From NCBI RefSeq assembly GCF_000374185.1, contig NZ_KB910518.1, positions 2,489,687 to 2,553,686 on the forward strand: 64,000 nucleotides of DNA, in the 5' to 3' direction. Position numbers and translations under genes: made by a program. Under the pieces are notes generated by a model that saw only the letters and a program-made list of their open reading frames with translations, ran no database searches and was not told the DNA's origin. Positions 25,477-36,369 of this stretch are shown here, piece after piece. The number at the start of each line of letters is the position of its first letter. The first letter of the stretch is position 1. This DNA is from Paenibacillus sp. HW567. Lineage in GTDB: Bacteria > Bacillota > Bacilli > Paenibacillales > Paenibacillaceae.

Positions 25477-27381
25477 ATGGGAGAAATTATACGAACGAAG
25501 GAAACCAAAGCTTTCTCTTGGAAGGCTGCATGGGAAAAGAACGGTGGAATCCTGATCGCTGTCGCCTGTCTGGTGCTGATCGGATTGGCCTGGAGCCTAG
25601 ACCGGAGCGGACAGGGGGTCTTGTCGATTATTTTCTTCGTCATGGCGTATGCTGTAGGCGGGCACCGCAAGGCGTGGGAAGGTCTGGAAACCCTGTTTAA
25701 AGAAAAGGATCTCGATGTCGACCTCCTTATGGTCGTTGCGGCCATTGGCGCGGCAAGCATCGGCTACTGGCTGGATGGTGCGGTGCTGATCTTCATTTTT
25801 TGCCTTAGCGGAGCGCTGGAAGATTACTCTATGGAGAAGACTAACCAGGATATCGCTGCAATTCTGAAATACCGTCCCGAAGAAGCGGTAAGGCTGAGTG
25901 AGGGGGCAGAAGAGCGGGTCAAGGCCTCCGAGCTGCAAAAGGGAGATCTGGTGCTGGTGCGCCCCGGCGAGCGTATCCCTTGTGACGGGACCATTGTCGA
26001 AGGCAGCTCCTCCGTTGATCAGGCTACCATTACCGGTGAGCCGATTCCCGTGGACAAAACGCTGAACGATGCGGTATTTGCCGGGACGATGAATGGGCAG
26101 GGCGCCCTTCGGGTGCTTGTGACCAAGGCGGAGGACGATACGCTGCTCTCCCGGATTATACATATGGTACAGGAGGCGAAGAATGAGCTGCCGCCGAGCC
26201 AGCTTTTTGTGGAGCGGTTTGAAGGCATTTATGCCAAAAGTGTGGTTGTGCTTGCGCTGTTGTTAATGGTGCTGCCGCCGTATCTGTTCGGCTGGACCTG
26301 GGAGGATACGATTTACCGGGCGATGATCTTCCTTGTGGTCGCTTCTCCATGTGCACTTGTCTCTTCTATTATGCCCGCGATCCTGTCCGGCATCTCCAAT
26401 GCCGCCCGCAAAGGCGTTCTGTTCAAGGGAGGCATTCACCTGGAGCAGATCGGGAGCGTGAACGCAGTGGTTTTCGACAAAACCGGGACACTCACGCAGG
26501 GCAAGCCGCAGGTGACGGACATCCGTCCGGCGGACGGCTTCGCGGAAGAGGAGCTGCTGCGCCTTGCGGCATCGCTGGAGAACCTGTCCCGACATCCGAT
26601 TGCCAGGGCGGTAGTCGAAGCGGCTGAGGAATTAAGCCTTATACTTGAGCCGGCGGCTGCGATGCAGGCGGTAACCGGCATGGGTGTCAGCGGATTTGTG
26701 AACGGCAAGCCCTGCCGGCTTGGCAAAAGAGCGCTGCTGGACCTTAACATTGCTCAAGAACCGATCGCCGAGGCGGAGCAACTGGAGGCTGAGGGGAAAA
26801 CTGTCGTCTTCGTTGAATATGAGGGAAGGTATGCCGGTATGCTGGCCGTGCAGGATGTTCTGCGTTCTCATGCCTCAGAAGCAATTCTGCGGCTTAAAGC
26901 GATGAACAAACATGTGGTCATGCTTACCGGAGATGCCAAGGCAACGGCAGAGGCTATTGGCAGACAAGCCGGAGTGGAGGAGATATACGCCGAGATGCTG
27001 CCGGATGGGAAGCTGGACGTGATCCGTAAGCTGACAGAGCAATATGGCGCAGTTGCGATGGTTGGGGATGGCGTGAATGATGCACCCGCGCTGGCGGCAG
27101 CATCCGTTGGGATTGCGATGGGAGCCGCCGGGAGCGATGTGGCACTGGAGACAGCAGGCGTGGTGCTGATGACCGACGATATTGCCAAGATTCCTTATGC
27201 CATCTCACTGGGAAGCCGTACCAGCCGGGTCATTAAGCAAAATATTGCGTTCGCCCTCGCCGTTATTCTGCTCCTGGTTGTGTCCAACTTCGCGGGCGGC
27301 ATCAATCTGCCCTCCGGTGTGGTCAGCCACGAAGGCAGTACGCTGGCTGTAATCTTAAGCGGCCTGCGGCTGCTCAAATAA
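25477..27381 (+). CDS. P1B-4-type heavy-metal efflux ATPase (CoaT/PfeT-like)
   Basis: This 634-residue P-type ATPase lacks an N-terminal HMA domain. The transmembrane metal motif is SPC at 290-292 rather than CPC, and the last helix holds HEGST at H618, both hallmarks of the P1B-4 group, which exports Fe2+, Co2+ or Ni2+. The phosphorylated Asp is D334 in DKTGTLT, and TGE (TITGEPIP) and GDGVNDAPAL are present. The start at 25477 follows TGAGGAG; GTG at 25468 is too close. Expression is probably metal-controlled, given the two operators and the CsoR-like gene that follows. Fe2+ or Ni2+/Co2+ cannot be distinguished from sequence. Confidence 0.9.
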   Translation: MGEIIRTKETKAFSWKAAWEKNGGILIAVACLVLIGLAWSLDRSGQGVLSIIFFVMAYAVGGHRKAWEGLETLFKEKDLDVDLLMVVAAIGAASIGYWLDGAVLIFIFCLSGALEDYSMEKTNQDIAAILKYRPEEAVRLSEGAEERVKASELQKGDLVLVRPGERIPCDGTIVEGSSSVDQATITGEPIPVDKTLNDAVFAGTMNGQGALRVLVTKAEDDTLLSRIIHMVQEAKNELPPSQLFVERFEGIYAKSVVVLALLLMVLPPYLFGWTWEDTIYRAMIFLVVASPCALVSSIMPAILSGISNAARKGVLFKGGIHLEQIGSVNAVVFDKTGTLTQGKPQVTDIRPADGFAEEELLRLAASLENLSRHPIARAVVEAAEELSLILEPAAAMQAVTGMGVSGFVNGKPCRLGKRALLDLNIAQEPIAEAEQLEAEGKTVVFVEYEGRYAGMLAVQDVLRSHASEAILRLKAMNKHVVMLTGDAKATAEAIGRQAGVEEIYAEMLPDGKLDVIRKLTEQYGAVAMVGDGVNDAPALAAASVGIAMGAAGSDVALETAGVVLMTDDIAKIPYAISLGSRTSRVIKQNIAFALAVILLLVVSNFAGGINLPSGVVSHEGSTLAVILSGLRLLK

Positions 27382-27388
27382 GCCCTGT

Positions 27389-27418
27389 TTGTTTCTTGGA
27401 ATCTATTCTTGCTATAAT
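27389..27418 (+). promoter_or_regulatory. Candidate promoter of the CsoR-family gene
   Basis: TTGTTT at 27389 and TATAAT at 27413 have an 18-base spacer. An ATACCCC sequence overlapping the -10 end resembles half of the CsoR-type operator seen before the ATPase gene. Confidence 0.5.
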
Positions 27419-27468
27419 ACCCCTAAAGCTATCTTCAGATGATAGAAAAGAAGCCGGGGTGTGAATAT

Positions 27469-27774
27469 ATGGTTCAGGAAGCAAGTGGTCATCATCATGA
27501 CGAGAATTATGAGCACAAGTACCGCAAGCAAATCGTTAACCGGCTGGCCCGTATTGAAGGCCATGTCCGCGCTGTCAAAGAAATGACCGCCGAAGACCGC
27601 GATTGCTCGGAGGTATTGCTGCAGATTGCTGCCGTGCAGAAAGCGCTGGACAAGGCTGCGAAGCTGCTGCTGAAGGACCATCTGGAGAACTGTGTGGTCA
27701 AAGCCGTCCATCATGGCAACGAGGAAAAGGTGCTGGAGGATCTGAACAAGGCGATCGACAATTATATACGCTAG
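27469..27774 (+). CDS. CsoR/RcnR/FrmR-family metal-sensing repressor, InrS-like
   Basis: This 101-residue helical repressor has the core IVNRLARIEGHVRAVKEM, then EDRDCSEVLLQIAAVQKAL and LLLKDHLENCVVKAV. The conserved Cys, His and Cys (x-C-H-C) are the ligand set of CsoR. The N-terminus is His-rich (GHHHDENYEH), a feature of nickel-responsive InrS and RcnR members. I infer a repressor that leaves DNA upon metal binding, controlling the P1B-4 ATPase gene upstream. The start at 27469 follows GGGGTG; an ATG at 27439 lies further upstream without a good site. Confidence 0.87.
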   Translation: MVQEASGHHHDENYEHKYRKQIVNRLARIEGHVRAVKEMTAEDRDCSEVLLQIAAVQKALDKAAKLLLKDHLENCVVKAVHHGNEEKVLEDLNKAIDNYIR

Positions 27775-27852
27775 CAGAGACAGGTGGCTGTGCTATCCTT
27801 AGGGGGAACAAAATTCATCCTTGTGGAGAAGCCGGAGGCCGCCAATTCGAAA

Positions 27853-27889
27853 AACAGGCCAATGATCTTCTCCGATCATTGGCCTGTTC
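27853..27889. terminator. Strong bidirectional terminator hairpin
   Basis: AACAGGCCAATGAT and ATCATTGGCCTGTT are perfect 14-base arms with a short loop. It lies between the CsoR-family gene and the convergent M4 protease gene. Confidence 0.8.
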
Positions 27890-27903
27890 TGTTGTGTCAG
27901 CTC

Positions 27904-29960
<2,057 letters not shown>

Positions 29961-30392
29961 ATGGCAAAACCAGCTTCGAATACTCCATATTCAAATCTGA
30001 TTCGGGAGATTGGCTTGAAACAGAAAAGAATAGGAGACGCCAGATTAATGGAGCTGGGGCTGAATTCTCAGCAGGGGCAGATGATCGGCTACATTTTTGA
30101 GAATCAGGATAAAGGTCTGATCCAAAAGGATTTGGCAGCGCACTTTAATCGCAAGGAAGCCAGCATCACCAGTATGCTTCAGGGATTAGAGAAAAAAGGG
30201 TATATTAAACGGGTCATTCCGAAAGACAATGAACGGCAGAAAAAAATCTATTTATTGGACAAGGCGGTTGTTCTTGTCGATGAATTCAATGAGATTTTTA
30301 CGGAAGTGGAGAATAGCCTTACTAAGAGCCTTTCTGCAGAAGAAGCGGATACCTTAATGAATTTATTGATGAAAGTGAACTCGAACCTATAA
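29961..30392 (+). CDS. MarR-family transcriptional regulator
   Basis: This 143-residue winged-helix regulator has the central motif GLIQKDLAAHFNRKEASITSMLQGLEKKGYIKRVIPKDNERQKKIYL, covering recognition helix and wing. Flanking helices would form the dimer interface. Such proteins usually repress a neighbouring gene and respond to phenolic or oxidative ligands. The ATG follows GGGAGAGGGTCGT. It precedes a two-component pair by 65 bases and could be in the same transcript. Repeats upstream may serve autoregulation. Confidence 0.9.
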   Translation: MAKPASNTPYSNLIREIGLKQKRIGDARLMELGLNSQQGQMIGYIFENQDKGLIQKDLAAHFNRKEASITSMLQGLEKKGYIKRVIPKDNERQKKIYLLDKAVVLVDEFNEIFTEVENSLTKSLSAEEADTLMNLLMKVNSNL

Positions 30393-30457
30393 CCGCTAAG
30401 AATTGGCTTTTTTTGAAGTGAGAAAATATGACTGGAAAACAGGGGAAGAGGAAGCGG

Positions 30458-31132
30458 ATGCCTACAATACTGGTTGCTGACGACGATGCGAACATTCGCG
30501 AACTCGTCTGTTTATTTTTACGGAATGACGGATACACAACAGCCGAAGCCGAGGACGGTAAGGAAGCACTGGCCGTGTATACCTCAACACATGTCGATCT
30601 TGTTGTGCTCGATATTATGATGCCTGTTATGGATGGCTGGACGTTATGCAAGGAGCTGCGGAGAGCCAATCCTGATCTTCCGTTGCTTATGCTGACTGCA
30701 AGAGGCGAAACATGGGAGAAAGTGAAGGGGTTCGACCTTGGGACGGATGATTATTTAACAAAGCCATTCGATCCGTTGGAATTGACAGCTCGTGTTAGAG
30801 CATTATTGAAACGATACCGGATTGGCTCCACACAGTCGATCCAGTTCGGCAATGTTGTTCTGGATCGGCAGACCTACAAGGTCAAGAATGGGACGGAGAC
30901 GCTCACATTACCGCTCAAGGAGTTCGAATTGCTGTATAAGCTTGCTGGAACACCCGGGCAAGTCTATACACGCGAGCAGTTGATTGATGAAATTTGGGGG
31001 ATTGATTACGCCGGAGATGATCGAACGGTTGACGTACATATTAAGCGTCTGCGGGAACGGTTTGCGGATACACCGGATTTTCGTATCGAAACTATGCGCG
31101 GGCTCGGCTATCGTCTTGAGGTCTATGAATGA
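30458..31132 (+). CDS. OmpR-family response regulator
   Basis: This 224-residue regulator has a receiver with DDDAN near the start, phosphoacceptor in LVVLDIMMPVMDGW and the Lys in DYLTKPFDPLEL. Its C-terminal winged helix includes TVDVHIKRLRERFADTPDFRIETMRGLGYRLE. The start at 30458 follows AGAGGAAG; the in-frame ATG at 30428 is less well placed. The stop overlaps the kinase start by 4 bases (ATGA). The 11-base direct repeats at 32568-32589 before the hydrolase gene are a possible target. Confidence 0.92.
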   Translation: MPTILVADDDANIRELVCLFLRNDGYTTAEAEDGKEALAVYTSTHVDLVVLDIMMPVMDGWTLCKELRRANPDLPLLMLTARGETWEKVKGFDLGTDDYLTKPFDPLELTARVRALLKRYRIGSTQSIQFGNVVLDRQTYKVKNGTETLTLPLKEFELLYKLAGTPGQVYTREQLIDEIWGIDYAGDDRTVDVHIKRLRERFADTPDFRIETMRGLGYRLEVYE

Positions 31133-32496
31133 TCAGATCCTTATATATACGGGTCGTCCTGACATTTCTAGTGTCCGTAATCGGGGGCACGATTATTGCT
31201 TTTTATGTGGCCACTTGGGTGTTTTATGATCAGTTGAACGAAAATATGCAGATCACCTTACTGGATTTTGGCCAGGACGTCTCCCGGATTTACGAGATTT
31301 TACCGACGCGTGAAGCAGACTCATTCGTAGGTGAGATGAAGCAGCTCAATTCCTTTTATATTCGCATGTATGACGGGACGGGGCGGTTGCAGTCCTTCGG
31401 AGCGCTTAAGGGCCATAATCCTGGCACAGTGACTAAGGAGCAATTAAAGAAAGTACTCGATGGTGGAGTTGTTCAGGTCAGGACCAATGGAATTACTCCG
31501 CTCCTCTTGGGGCTGCCGTTGAAAACGGAAATGGGAACGAAAGCGATGTTTGTGGAGCAGCGTCCCCCTTCTTCCTCCTCATTTATGGTAAAGTGGGTTA
31601 TCAACTTTTTAACCTATTCATTGATAGCGGGCAGCCTGCTGATTCTGGTTGCTGCGGTGTTCTTAATAAGACCGATCAAAAAACTGACAAAAGCGACTAA
31701 ACAAATAGCAGATGGGGATTTCAGCGTCAAGCTGAATATTAAACAGAAGGGTGAGTTAGGGACTTTGGCCCGCAGCTTCGAAGAAATGATGCACGATTTG
31801 CAGCAGCTTGAGCAGATGCGCAGGGAATTTGTATCGAATGTATCCCATGAAGTGCAGTCGCCGCTTACCTCAATCTCCGGTTATGCTCAAGCACTCAAGC
31901 AAGTAGACATTGCGGAGCATGAACGAAGCCGTTATCTCGATATTATCATTGCAGAAGCTAACCGGATGTCCAAGCTGAGTGATAGTCTGCTCAAGCTGAG
32001 TCTGCTTGAATCACAGTCCCGGCAACTGCGGCTCACTCCGTTCAGCCTTGATGAGCAGATCAGACGAGTCATCGTTGCAATCCAGCCGCAATGGTCGGCC
32101 CGCAACATTAGTTTTGAGCTCGATCTGAAGCCTGTTCGGGTAATGGCGGATTATGATCAATTAAACCAGGTATGGACGAACCTGCTCGGCAATAGTATCA
32201 AATTTTCTAAGGATGGCGGCATTATTAACGTCAGCATCCAGCAGGATGTCAAAAATGTGCTCGTCACGATCTCCGACAATGGCATTGGTATTTCCCCCGA
32301 GGACCAGAAGCGTATATTCGAACGGTTTTTTAAGGCGGATCGTTCCCACAGTCGCAAGTACAGCGGTAGCGGTATGGGACTTGCTATCGTCAAACAGATT
32401 GTTTCCCTTCATCAAGGCGACATTCAAGTGGAGAGCGAGCTCGGCCGGGGAACGGCCGTCATAGTCACGCTGCCGGTCACAACGCGGGCAGATTAA
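31129..32496 (+). CDS. Membrane sensor histidine kinase
   Basis: This 455-residue kinase has a first membrane helix (about 6-30), an extracellular domain of about 125 residues, and a second helix (about 160-182). HAMP follows (about 182-235: RPIKKLTKATKQIADGDFSV), then NVSHEVQSPLTSISGY with H240. The HATPase domain has NLLGNSIKFSKDGG, DNGIGISPEDQKRIFERFF and GSGMGLAIVKQI. The H-box has VQSPL where most kinases have LRTPL. It is coupled to the upstream regulator. Confidence 0.92.
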   Translation: MIRSLYIRVVLTFLVSVIGGTIIAFYVATWVFYDQLNENMQITLLDFGQDVSRIYEILPTREADSFVGEMKQLNSFYIRMYDGTGRLQSFGALKGHNPGTVTKEQLKKVLDGGVVQVRTNGITPLLLGLPLKTEMGTKAMFVEQRPPSSSSFMVKWVINFLTYSLIAGSLLILVAAVFLIRPIKKLTKATKQIADGDFSVKLNIKQKGELGTLARSFEEMMHDLQQLEQMRREFVSNVSHEVQSPLTSISGYAQALKQVDIAEHERSRYLDIIIAEANRMSKLSDSLLKLSLLESQSRQLRLTPFSLDEQIRRVIVAIQPQWSARNISFELDLKPVRVMADYDQLNQVWTNLLGNSIKFSKDGGIINVSIQQDVKNVLVTISDNGIGISPEDQKRIFERFFKADRSHSRKYSGSGMGLAIVKQIVSLHQGDIQVESELGRGTAVIVTLPVTTRAD

Positions 32497-32508
32497 TTAG
32501 CCATCTCC

Positions 32509-32562
32509 ATGCTACGGCATTATGTGCAAGCTTCCTTGCATGTGGTGCTGTAGCATTTTTTC
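32509..32562 (+). terminator. Intrinsic terminator of the two-component operon
   Basis: A long imperfect stem starts with ATGCTAC and closes with GTAGCAT, has an inner TGCAAG/CTTGCA stem, and is followed by six T. Confidence 0.75.
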
Positions 32563-32567
32563 GCTTA

Positions 32568-32589
32568 TTCATATTCCGTTCATATTGTA
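32568..32589 (+). promoter_or_regulatory. 11-base direct repeat, candidate response-regulator site
   Basis: TTCATATTCCG (32568) is followed directly by TTCATATTGTA (32579). Eleven-base tandem spacing is what OmpR-type dimers bind. It lies about 80 bases before the alpha/beta hydrolase start. Confidence 0.5.
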
Positions 32590-32668
32590 GTCATTAGGAG
32601 TACATCTTCCTCATATAAGCTTTCATCAACGGCTAATGTAGCCCATAAACAGATGAGGACAGGAGAAG

Positions 32669-33655
32669 ATGAGAGTGGAACAGAGCAAGGGAATGAACAT
32701 TAGGACGGGCTCTAGAATGAAGAAAATGTTCACCATTTTACTTAAAACCATAGGAGTTATAGCTATAGCGATAGTATTATTTTTTGCCACTGTTTTTATA
32801 GTTAATGTGATCAGTAACAAATCGGAGCAAGGGAAAATACATTCCTATGGCCAGTTAGTACCTGTAGACGGGAAGAACATGAATGTTCTGATCCAAGGAA
32901 AAGGCGAAGAAACAGTCGTGCTGCTTCCAGGTTATGGTACAGGAGCGCCGGCGCTTGATTTTAAGCCGCTGGTAGAGGAGTTATCTCCATTTTACCGGGT
33001 AGTCGTAATTGAGCCTTTTGGTTATGGATTAAGTGATGGAACCGACAAAGAACGAAGCTTAAAGAATATTGTGAGTGAAATTCATGAAGCCTTGCAGCAG
33101 CTTAATATTCATCGCTATACTCTAATGGGCCATTCCATTGCGGGCATTTACGGACTGGATTATGTAAATACATATCCCAACGAAGTGAGTGCATTTGCCG
33201 GGATCGACAGCAGTGTTCCAACGCAAGGCGGTGTGGATGAAGAACTTCCAATAAAGTCCATTGAATTTCTCGAACAATCAGGTCTCTTAAGATTAATTAA
33301 GAAAGTAAGCGGTGACCCCTATGCCGGGCTGCCCTATGATGATGAAACAAAAGATCAGATGAGAATGATTTCGAATAAAAACTCGAATAATTCCACTATC
33401 ATGAATGAAATGAAAAATTTTAGTGCTAATTTCAAAGCAGTCAAAAACTTGACATTCCCAAAAAATCTTCCCATTATCTTATTTGTACAGGCGAATGATA
33501 CAGAAACTAAAGGATGGATACCGCTGCATGAAGAGCAAATAAAGAATTCTGTACATGAAAAAGTGGTAACCCTTGAAGGAAATCATTATTTACACCATAC
33601 CAAGTCAAAAGAAATCGTTGAAAGCTTTCGGGAATTTATGAAAGAAGTAAAATAA
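32669..33655 (+). CDS. Membrane-anchored or secreted alpha/beta hydrolase
   Basis: This 328-residue hydrolase has a basic N-terminus and a membrane helix at about 17-48 (KMFTILLKTIGVIAIAIVLF), then an alpha/beta hydrolase fold. The oxyanion region is VVLLPGYGTGAP, the nucleophile elbow GHSIAG (Ser about 154), and the C-terminal His lies in LEGNHYLHHT. The active site should face outside. The substrate is unknown. The ATG at 32669 is close behind AGGAGAAG; an internal ATG at 32717 is an alternative. It follows a two-component operon and a candidate binding site for its regulator. Confidence 0.85.
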   Translation: MRVEQSKGMNIRTGSRMKKMFTILLKTIGVIAIAIVLFFATVFIVNVISNKSEQGKIHSYGQLVPVDGKNMNVLIQGKGEETVVLLPGYGTGAPALDFKPLVEELSPFYRVVVIEPFGYGLSDGTDKERSLKNIVSEIHEALQQLNIHRYTLMGHSIAGIYGLDYVNTYPNEVSAFAGIDSSVPTQGGVDEELPIKSIEFLEQSGLLRLIKKVSGDPYAGLPYDDETKDQMRMISNKNSNNSTIMNEMKNFSANFKAVKNLTFPKNLPIILFVQANDTETKGWIPLHEEQIKNSVHEKVVTLEGNHYLHHTKSKEIVESFREFMKEVK

Positions 33656-33664
33656 GTGCAAAGA

Positions 33665-33693
33665 AAACCGTCCTTGGAGGCGGTTTTTTTTCT
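33665..33693 (+). terminator. Intrinsic terminator after the hydrolase gene
   Basis: AAACCG/CGGTTT-type arms (AACCGTCC and GGAGGCGGTT) around TT are followed by eight T. Confidence 0.82.
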
Positions 33694-33821
33694 GGTTGAA
33701 ATCATTAAAAATGTAGTTGGAATTGTTTGTTTTTTTTCATAATTAAATCTGTATTATTAGCAATGAACAATCAACAAAAAATGGAATTAATGAAATAAAA
33801 AAACAAGAGGAGGTAACCTGT

Positions 33822-35735
33822 ATGCGAAGAGGAGTCGGCTTGTTGTTGTGCTCCACGATGGTACTTGGTTTGTTATTAGTGAATGAAGTACCGGGAACCA
33901 AGGTTAGCGCTGCTGCTGCCAGCGAACTGTCAGTCATAGATATATTCGGACGCGAGGTGAACGGATATGGAATTGATCTGGTAGACTGGCAGGGTTATCT
34001 GGCAAATCCCTATATCAAACTCACGGTTAAGCCCCCGGCGAACGCTGTATATCCAGTTACGGTAACTCTGCAGGCTGAAGGCTCTTCCCGGCTGATGATG
34101 GATTTGCCCAGCACCTTGTCCGCAAGTGGCGCGACCAAGACGCTGAAGTTCGCAAACGCTGCTGAAGCTAAAAACTTCCTGCTCGAAATTGCTCCGGACC
34201 GGATAGGGGGTGCAGGAAGCATTGAAAACTACACACTTTCTCTGCAAATCCGTGAAAACAACGGAAACATGAGAACCCAGACGATGCCCATTCGGGTTCT
34301 CGATCAGGACGACAACACAGACAGCACGTTTCCGCTAGTGTTTGATTACCGTTATGACACTGTCAATCATTACTTTGACGATCCGGGAATCCGAGCTGCG
34401 GCAGAGCGGGCAATCAAGGATTATTTCTACTTTCTGGACATTTCGCCCTTTGATACGGTTCCTGCCGGAGACGAGGTGAATATCGTACCGAACGACAATT
34501 TTAACGGCAATACAACGGTAAGTAACAATGCCCCTTTTAAGGGGGAGTGGATCTTCCTGCGGGGGATCAATGATCCTTACTCCACAGGCTGGTCCTCCAA
34601 CAACGGGAAATATCACAAAATCAATGGGGTGAATGCGCCTGGCAATTTGCACCGTTCACTGGGGACGGCACTTGATTTCTACGCGAATGCCAGCGTCTTT
34701 ACTTCGATCAACGATGACGATTGGTATAAGACGGACCTCAGCCAGGTGACGGATGTCTATGGCCTGATCATGCATGAATTTGGTCACGGCTTCGCTTACA
34801 GCGACAGTTGGCCCGGAATGGTTGCTTACTACAACAGCAATGGTACCAACGATGCGGAGGTGATCGCTTACCAGGGCCATGCAGTGAAGCTGGATACCAG
34901 CTATCATATTCCTGGTGATCAGGCCAGTTGGGACCGGATTAGCGGACAGAGCGGAGGCTGGAACCATCTCTTTCCGACCAGAAGATGGCTGCCGACCAAG
35001 CTGTCCCTGCTGATTGCGGAGAATGCAGGCTGGAAGCTGAACAAGAATCTGACTCCATTCCTGGCGCCTTCCATTACGACGAGCACTATCCCGAACGGAA
35101 CTCAAGGGAAAAGCTATGCGGCACAGCTAACAGCTAATGGAGGGGTGCCGTTCTATGACTGGACGCTTGAGAGCGGCAGTCTGCCGCCCGGCCTTTCGCT
35201 AAACCGCTTTACCGGAGTGATCAGCGGGACCGTTGCGGCTTCGCCGCCGCAGTCTACCTATAATTTTACAGTTAAGCTGAGGGATTATGATGAGATGAGC
35301 ACACCTGATCATAAGTCCTTTTCACTCCAACTGGGAGATACTTCGAATCCGGCTGCCATGTACGAAGCGGAAAGCGCGACAGTGAATAATGCTAACGTCA
35401 ATGAAGCGGCTGGAGCTTCGGCCGGCAAATATATAGGTCAGATTGATTATCCGGACAGTTACGTTCAATTCGCTGTTCAGGCAGCGGCGGCAGGTTCTTA
35501 TAAGCTGGAAATCCGCTATGCAAACGGGACCGGAGCGTTGTCGACCCAGAGTTTGAACGTTAATAATGGATCGGCACAGACCATCAGTTATCCGGCCACG
35601 GCGGGATGGGGACAATTCGGTACAGTGTCAACCACGGTCAATTTAAATAATGGGGCCAATACCATCCGCCTGTCCAAAGGAAGCACAGGTTATGCCGAAC
35701 TGGATTACATCCGACTCATCCCGTTTTCACAGTAA
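33822..35735 (+). CDS. Secreted zincin-like protein with Ig-like and CBM35/CBM6-like domains
   Basis: This 637-residue secreted protein begins with a signal peptide (MRRGVGLLLCSTMVLGLLLV; cleavage near AAA at 27-29). A beta-rich N-terminal domain precedes a catalytic-like region with MHEFGHGFAYSD at about residue 317, matching HExxHxxxxxD. This resembles metzincins with Asp as third ligand, but the usual Gly is replaced by Ala. Residues about 410-505 form an Ig-like putative domain (GTQGKSYAAQLTANGGVPFY, LPPGLSLN..TGVISGT). The last 130 residues resemble CBM35/CBM6 (MYEAESATVNNANV ... YAELDYIRLIP). It probably binds and cleaves a glycoprotein or wall substrate. The ATG follows AGGAGGTAACC. 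Confidence 0.75.
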   Translation: MRRGVGLLLCSTMVLGLLLVNEVPGTKVSAAAASELSVIDIFGREVNGYGIDLVDWQGYLANPYIKLTVKPPANAVYPVTVTLQAEGSSRLMMDLPSTLSASGATKTLKFANAAEAKNFLLEIAPDRIGGAGSIENYTLSLQIRENNGNMRTQTMPIRVLDQDDNTDSTFPLVFDYRYDTVNHYFDDPGIRAAAERAIKDYFYFLDISPFDTVPAGDEVNIVPNDNFNGNTTVSNNAPFKGEWIFLRGINDPYSTGWSSNNGKYHKINGVNAPGNLHRSLGTALDFYANASVFTSINDDDWYKTDLSQVTDVYGLIMHEFGHGFAYSDSWPGMVAYYNSNGTNDAEVIAYQGHAVKLDTSYHIPGDQASWDRISGQSGGWNHLFPTRRWLPTKLSLLIAENAGWKLNKNLTPFLAPSITTSTIPNGTQGKSYAAQLTANGGVPFYDWTLESGSLPPGLSLNRFTGVISGTVAASPPQSTYNFTVKLRDYDEMSTPDHKSFSLQLGDTSNPAAMYEAESATVNNANVNEAAGASAGKYIGQIDYPDSYVQFAVQAAAAGSYKLEIRYANGTGALSTQSLNVNNGSAQTISYPATAGWGQFGTVSTTVNLNNGANTIRLSKGSTGYAELDYIRLIPFSQ

Positions 35736-35751
35736 AGTAGGATGGGCGTCA

Positions 35752-35796
35752 CACAAATCTCCCGCCAGTAAATGTTTGGCGGGAGATTTGTGTTTG
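35752..35796 (+). terminator. Strong intrinsic terminator
   Basis: The perfect 16-base arms CACAAATCTCCCGCCA and TGGCGGGAGATTTGTG surround a 9-base loop, with a short TTT on the plus strand. Confidence 0.8.
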
Positions 35797-36369
35797 AGTA
35801 GAACCTTGGGTTTACAACAAATTTGCCAACCGGCACGAAAGTCCTTATTTGATTATTCCCAAGTACATATTCACAAAACCCGTATTTTGTACATATGTAT
35901 ATATGTTGATTATATCCCTTGTCGCTGCTAATAAACACTATTTTTCTGGTTTTTTGAGCTGACTCTTTTACCTGTGTGAGCCAGCATCTCATTATTCACC
36001 ATTCACCTCAACTTTTAAACCTGCTGCTGCTTTCCTTTCTTCTCTCGGAGCAGCTTCATCCGTCAATGGATGCTGGAAATTGCACAGATGGATGCAAAGG
36101 AGATTCATCAGCCGCATAAGCCTGCAGTTGTGGCCCTAAAGACCTCCCGTTCACGCGTAATGGAGATTTTGGGTCTCCTGCTCAAGTCCAGATATCCCAT
36201 TTTTGCATGGATATCCCGGGTAATTCGAATCTATAGACCCATCGCTCCGGGGCTATGCCTTTTGTTATACTTCCAAGAGAGGTTTCAAACCTCCTAGAAT
36301 CAGGAATTTAATCGCAGCATCCTTCATTTCGCACGTAAATTCAAAACCCGCACAGAGGAGCGCAAAGAC
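35797..36369. other. Long intergenic region, mostly unexplained
   Basis: About 570 bases separate the zincin from the SUFU gene. An open frame at 36070-36297 has no clear ribosome binding site and no recognisable family. The only structure I see is the palindrome at 36279-36293. It could hold a decayed gene. Confidence 0.5.
36279..36293 (+). promoter_or_regulatory. 7-1-7 palindrome before the SUFU gene
   Basis: GAGGTTT-C-AAACCTC is a perfect inverted repeat with one-base centre, about 75 bases upstream of the start. It may be an operator or a small hairpin. Confidence 0.35.

Noticed and set aside
36070..36297. 75-residue frame before the SUFU gene, considered as a toxin remnant
   Set aside because: No ribosome binding site or recognisable motif; kept only as an unexplained gap.
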